Positions 60,850-64,000 of a DNA stretch of 64,000 nucleotides are shown piece by piece; position 1 is the stretch's first letter, and each line of letters begins with the position of its first letter. The stretch is from contig NZ_ACZP01000011.1 in assembly GCF_000176175.1 (NCBI RefSeq), positions 62,001-126,000 of the forward strand, read 5' to 3'. Position numbers and translations under genes: made by a program. This DNA comes from Vibrio furnissii CIP 102972. GTDB lineage: Bacteria > Pseudomonadota > Gammaproteobacteria > Enterobacterales > Vibrionaceae. The notes beneath the pieces are model-generated. The model had not been told where the DNA came from, searched no databases, and worked only from the letters and a program-made list of their open reading frames with translations.

Positions 60850-61992
60850 ATGCAAAAAGTACTTAATATAGAAAACGCTACTGAAGCGATGCAAAAGAAA
60901 GGACTGACACAGACCGCTGTGGCAGAAGGCCTTGCTGTATCCAAAGAAGCAGTTTCGCAGTGGCTAAATGCCAAGTCATTCCCACGCCCGAACAAGCTAC
61001 TCCAGCTTGGTAAGCTGCTGGGTTTGACGTTTGATCAACTTGTTATCAAACAAGAGCTTAATACTCCCAAAGTAGCCTTTCGTAAAAAGGGCTCAGCAAA
61101 AACAAAAAGTCATCATGTAGAGAAAGCTCAGGAGATGGGACGTTTTTTACGTCATCTTGTGCCTTACCTTCCTTTTGATACGTTTGAAATGCCTCCTGTG
61201 CTTAAGTCGCCAAATTGTGACTATGACTATTTACACAAAGTAGCGGCAAAGGTGCGGGAAGACATCAATGTTGGGCCGACGGATAAGATTGACTTCAAAC
61301 ATCTGATTCGCCGTTTCAGTGAATTACAGGCGGTTGTCATTCCTGTTTTATGGGGTACAAAGCAACGCCATGAGAACGCTATCCATATCTACTTACCTGA
61401 TTCTCAAAGTACTTGGGTTTATCTGAATCTTGATACCAATATTCATGATTTCAAGTTTTGGATGGCGCATGAGTTGGGACATTGCATGTCTCCCGGATTG
61501 GAAGGCGATGAGGCTGAAGATTTTGCTGATGCATTTGCTGGTTGCTTATTATACCCGGCAGAATTGGCAGAACAGGCTTACAAGGAACTAGTTGCAGTAG
61601 CTACTCCTTCAGCAAAAATAAATAGACTAAAAGAATTGGCCGAGAAACAGGTTATCTCGCCAAACTCAGTGCTTCAGCAAGTCAACAAATATGCGGTTCG
61701 AATGGGGTGCCCAGAGATAAATATGGGTAACTCATTTTTTGCTGCAGTAACGAAATTCAATCAACAGTATCCTAACTTAAGCGAAGCTCTACTTAAGCCT
61801 ACAGGTCTTGATGAACAAGGCAACCCTACAGCAAGAGCTTATATTGACTTAGTCAATGAAGGTTTTGAAACACCAATATTTGAACTTCTGAAAGCCTACA
61901 TAAAAGAACACAACAAAGGACCAGGATTTGTGCAAACTGTGCTGGATATGCCACTGCTTGATGCCCGGAGTATCCACACAGAGTTGACCTGA
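60850..61992 (+). CDS. HTH - ImmA/IrrE metallopeptidase
   Basis: 380 residues. An Xre-type helix-turn-helix (about 8-62, QTAVAEGLAVSKEAVSQWLN) is followed by an ImmA/IrrE zinc-peptidase domain with HELGH at 207-211 and the EAEDFADAFAGCLL third-ligand helix. Such proteins cleave repressors or act as antitoxins paired with a nuclease. The stop overlaps the PIN gene (TGATG). No ribosome site is visible and the promoter is immediately upstream. Confidence 0.9.
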   Translation: MQKVLNIENATEAMQKKGLTQTAVAEGLAVSKEAVSQWLNAKSFPRPNKLLQLGKLLGLTFDQLVIKQELNTPKVAFRKKGSAKTKSHHVEKAQEMGRFLRHLVPYLPFDTFEMPPVLKSPNCDYDYLHKVAAKVREDINVGPTDKIDFKHLIRRFSELQAVVIPVLWGTKQRHENAIHIYLPDSQSTWVYLNLDTNIHDFKFWMAHELGHCMSPGLEGDEAEDFADAFAGCLLYPAELAEQAYKELVAVATPSAKINRLKELAEKQVISPNSVLQQVNKYAVRMGCPEINMGNSFFAAVTKFNQQYPNLSEALLKPTGLDEQGNPTARAYIDLVNEGFETPIFELLKAYIKEHNKGPGFVQTVLDMPLLDARSIHTELT

Positions 61993-62552
61993 TGCCTCAA
62001 TCCAAGATTCTAGTAGATACCAACGCCTACCTTCGATTGGCAAAAACGATAAGACCACTGTTGTTCGTCTCTTTTGGGGACGAACAGTACTGCTTGTATA
62101 TTTTACCCGAACTGAATCAAGAACTAGCTGGCCGAAAACTTCAAAGCAAGTTTCCTTGGACGGAAGACTACGAGTTTCTTGAAAACCGGAAACACTTTCC
62201 AAGTATTAGCCGAAAGCAGAAGCAATCCATCAAAGATACATTCGAGTACGTCTGGTATTATGTCCAAACTGACCTGTCCGGTCCTTCTCGAGTGGATGCT
62301 TGGTATATTGCTTACGCCCTTGAACTTGGTGTTCCTGTCGTTACCGATGATCAAGACATGAGCGAATTGGCACGTGTGTTTGATGCGCAGGTGATGTCGA
62401 CACTAGAGTTACTTAAAATTATGCTGGATTGTGGTCATGCTGATATGAAAACAATCGATGCACTGTGCTCTTACTGGCAACACATATCGGATATGCCAGC
62501 GAAATTCCACTCAGATTATCCTCGCCTTTTTGGCAAATCACCGCCGCTTTAA
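61992..62552 (+). CDS. PIN-domain ribonuclease, likely toxin partner
   Basis: 186 residues. The N-terminal ILVDTNAYL and the later VVTDDQDMSELA acidic pairs, with D in PSRVDAWYIAYAL, fit the metal site of PIN nucleases. It is coupled to the HTH-ImmA/IrrE gene, an arrangement predicted as toxin-antitoxin-like. RNA target unknown. Confidence 0.82.
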   Translation: MPQSKILVDTNAYLRLAKTIRPLLFVSFGDEQYCLYILPELNQELAGRKLQSKFPWTEDYEFLENRKHFPSISRKQKQSIKDTFEYVWYYVQTDLSGPSRVDAWYIAYALELGVPVVTDDQDMSELARVFDAQVMSTLELLKIMLDCGHADMKTIDALCSYWQHISDMPAKFHSDYPRLFGKSPPL

Positions 62553-62689
62553 ATATCAGCTGGTTACTATTCTGGGTTAAACTACCCGCAGTCTTAAATG
62601 TTGTTCAATGACTGTATTTGAGATGGAATGCCTCCAAGGTCACCATCAGTTGTTGAATGCTACTCCAAGAATGATCAGGATTTGGCCTT

Positions 62690-64000
62690 ATGGCACAACT
62701 AGAAAATATCGAAGCAATCGAAAAACGACTTTGGAAATCCGCCGATAACCTCAGAGCTAACTCTGAGCTGGCGAGTAATGAATACTTTCTCCCAGTCATG
62801 GGGCTTATTTTTTTGCGTCATGCTTATAGTCGTTATCTGGCGGTCAAAGAAGAGATTATCGCTGAATTGCCAAGTCGTGGTGGTAAAACACGCGAACTGA
62901 CCAAAGAAGATTTCTCACAGAAGAGTGCCATATTCCTCGCTCTAGAAGCTCAGTTTGATTACCTGATTGCTCTGACCGATGCAGATAAGCGTGCGGAAGC
63001 AATTATTCAGGCGATGGAATCCATTGAGAAAGATTACAAAAACCTCAAAGACCAATTGCCGAAGCAGGAATACAACAATATCCCGAACGATGTTCTCGGT
63101 GTGTTGCTGCGCACTTTAAACCCAGAAGAACTGAAACAAGCCAGCGGCGATATTTTTGGGCGTATTTACGAATACTTCCTGACTGAGTTTGCCGACCAAG
63201 GTGCTCACGATGGCGGTGAATTCTTCACACCAGTTTCTTTGGTGCAACTGCTGGTTAATGTGTTGGAACCTGATCATGGTAAGATTTTTGACCCAGCCTG
63301 TGGTTCGGGCGGTATGTTTGTACAAAGCGCCCACTTTATGGAGCGTAACGCTCAGAACCCGCAAGAACTGACCTTCTACGGACATGAGAAAAACCGTGTA
63401 ACTACCCGCCTCGCCAAAATGAACTTGGCCGTACATGGTTTAGAAGGCAACGTTGAAGGTGGTGAAAGCGCCATCACTTACTACAACGACCCTCATGAAG
63501 GGTTGTTTGGTACCGTGGACTATGTAATGGCTAACCCACCGTTTAACGTTGATGAGGTAGATGCTGACAAAGTCAAAAAAGACCAAGCGCGTTTGCCGTT
63601 TGGACTGCCGGGAGTCAATAAAAACAAAAAAGTTAGCAATGCCAACTACTTGTGGATTCAGTATTTCTATAGCTACCTGAACGACACAGGACGCGCAGGC
63701 TTTGTGATGTCTTCACAGGCATCGAGTGCCGGACGTGATGAAGCGAAGGTGCGTGAACAATTGGTGAAAACGGGTGACGTTGACATCATGGTCGATGTTC
63801 GTGGCAACTTCTTTTATACCCGGAGTGTGCCTTGCCAGCTTTGGTTCTTAGATAAGAACAAGCCTGCCAACCTGAAAAACAAAGTATTGATGCTGGATGC
63901 ACGTAACGTGTACCGAAAAGTTACGCGCAAGATTTATGATTTCAGCCCTGAGCAACAAAAGAACCTGACCGCCATTGTTTGGCTATACCGCAATGAAGGT
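62690..64000 (+). CDS. hsdM: HsdM, type I restriction-modification methylase subunit (partial)
   Basis: 437 codons are in view and the gene runs off the window. The N-terminal helical domain (to about 165) is followed by SAM motif I DPACGSGGMF (residues 201-210) and catalytic NPPF (282-285) of N6-adenine methylases. The frame is open to the end. With HsdS it methylates the host recognition site; hsdS and hsdR are expected downstream. AGGA upstream of ATG 62690. Confidence 0.95.
   Translation, partial: MAQLENIEAIEKRLWKSADNLRANSELASNEYFLPVMGLIFLRHAYSRYLAVKEEIIAELPSRGGKTRELTKEDFSQKSAIFLALEAQFDYLIALTDADKRAEAIIQAMESIEKDYKNLKDQLPKQEYNNIPNDVLGVLLRTLNPEELKQASGDIFGRIYEYFLTEFADQGAHDGGEFFTPVSLVQLLVNVLEPDHGKIFDPACGSGGMFVQSAHFMERNAQNPQELTFYGHEKNRVTTRLAKMNLAVHGLEGNVEGGESAITYYNDPHEGLFGTVDYVMANPPFNVDEVDADKVKKDQARLPFGLPGVNKNKKVSNANYLWIQYFYSYLNDTGRAGFVMSSQASSAGRDEAKVREQLVKTGDVDIMVDVRGNFFYTRSVPCQLWFLDKNKPANLKNKVLMLDARNVYRKVTRKIYDFSPEQQKNLTAIVWLYRNEG

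Noticed and set aside
1..64000. tRNA, rRNA or CRISPR array
   Set aside because: I found no tRNA-like cloverleaf, rRNA segment or regularly spaced direct-repeat array on reading the window; a covariance-model scan would be needed to exclude a tRNA fully.

Overview
This window is a stretch of a gammaproteobacterial chromosome, almost certainly from Vibrio (the larger chromosome). The evidence is gene order and protein sequence: yihI-hemN, hemCDXY divergent from cyaA, cyaY, lptM-lysA-dapF-DUF484-xerC-yigB, yigL-pldB-rhtB, the ftsYEX-rpoH block with rsmD, glpEG, ubiCA-plsB-dgkA-lexA-dinF and sthA/fabR-yijD. The species cannot be fixed from the sequence alone.

Bases 1-49,700 are core chromosome. 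Part 1 (1-14.8 kb) holds haem synthesis (hemN; the hemC-D-X-Y operon), adenylate cyclase with a TTG start and a CRP-like site, frataxin, the LptM lipoprotein, the end of lysine/diaminopimelate synthesis (lysA, dapF), XerC and a HAD phosphatase. Part 2 (14.9-29.7 kb) is more variable. It has a FIST-GGDEF-EAL protein, an EAL-HDOD protein, a lipoprotein/DTW pair, a broken EVE-domain gene, yigL-pldB-rhtB, an ArsJ-type arsenate operon (arsR, GAPDH, a Cys phosphatase, arsJ) with a perfect palindrome over the arsJ start, dps with an OxyR-like half-site, an acyltransferase and a 26-residue membrane protein with a strong ribosome site. Part 3 (30.4-49.7 kb) holds yhhN, yecH, yhgN, rsmD, ftsYEX (FtsY carries 11 copies of a GCAGAA repeat), rpoH, a non-coding stretch rich in DnaA boxes, glpEG, ubiCA, plsB, dgkA, lexA with two SOS boxes, a methyltransferase behind Fur-like boxes, dinF, sthA, fabR and yijD.

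At about 49.7 kb the core ends inside the 3' end of trmA. Only the last 15 codons and stop remain on this side. From there to the window end is an AT-richer genomic island, whose far end is not in view. In order it carries a tyrosine integrase; an orphan 299-residue gene; three tandem, diverged Inovirus Gp2/YfjJ-like genes, each behind a hairpin that contains its ribosome site; an AlpA-type regulator; RNase HI; a frameshifted small membrane gene; the two-gene Kiwa anti-phage system (kwaA-kwaB); a WYL regulator with a lipoprotein and a small exported protein; two DUF2787 proteins with a RadC-like protein; an HTH-ImmA/IrrE + PIN pair whose promoter implies a leaderless mRNA; and the start of a type I restriction-modification locus (hsdM, cut by the window edge).

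The island is therefore a defence island integrated in trmA: a Kiwa system, a likely toxin-antitoxin-type pair and a type I R-M system, carried on an element with satellite- or prophage-like replication and control genes. The most original sequence signals are the repeated ribosome-site hairpins before the Gp2-like paralogs, the leaderless promoter, the unidentified genes in the island, and the DnaA-box cluster between rpoH and glpE.
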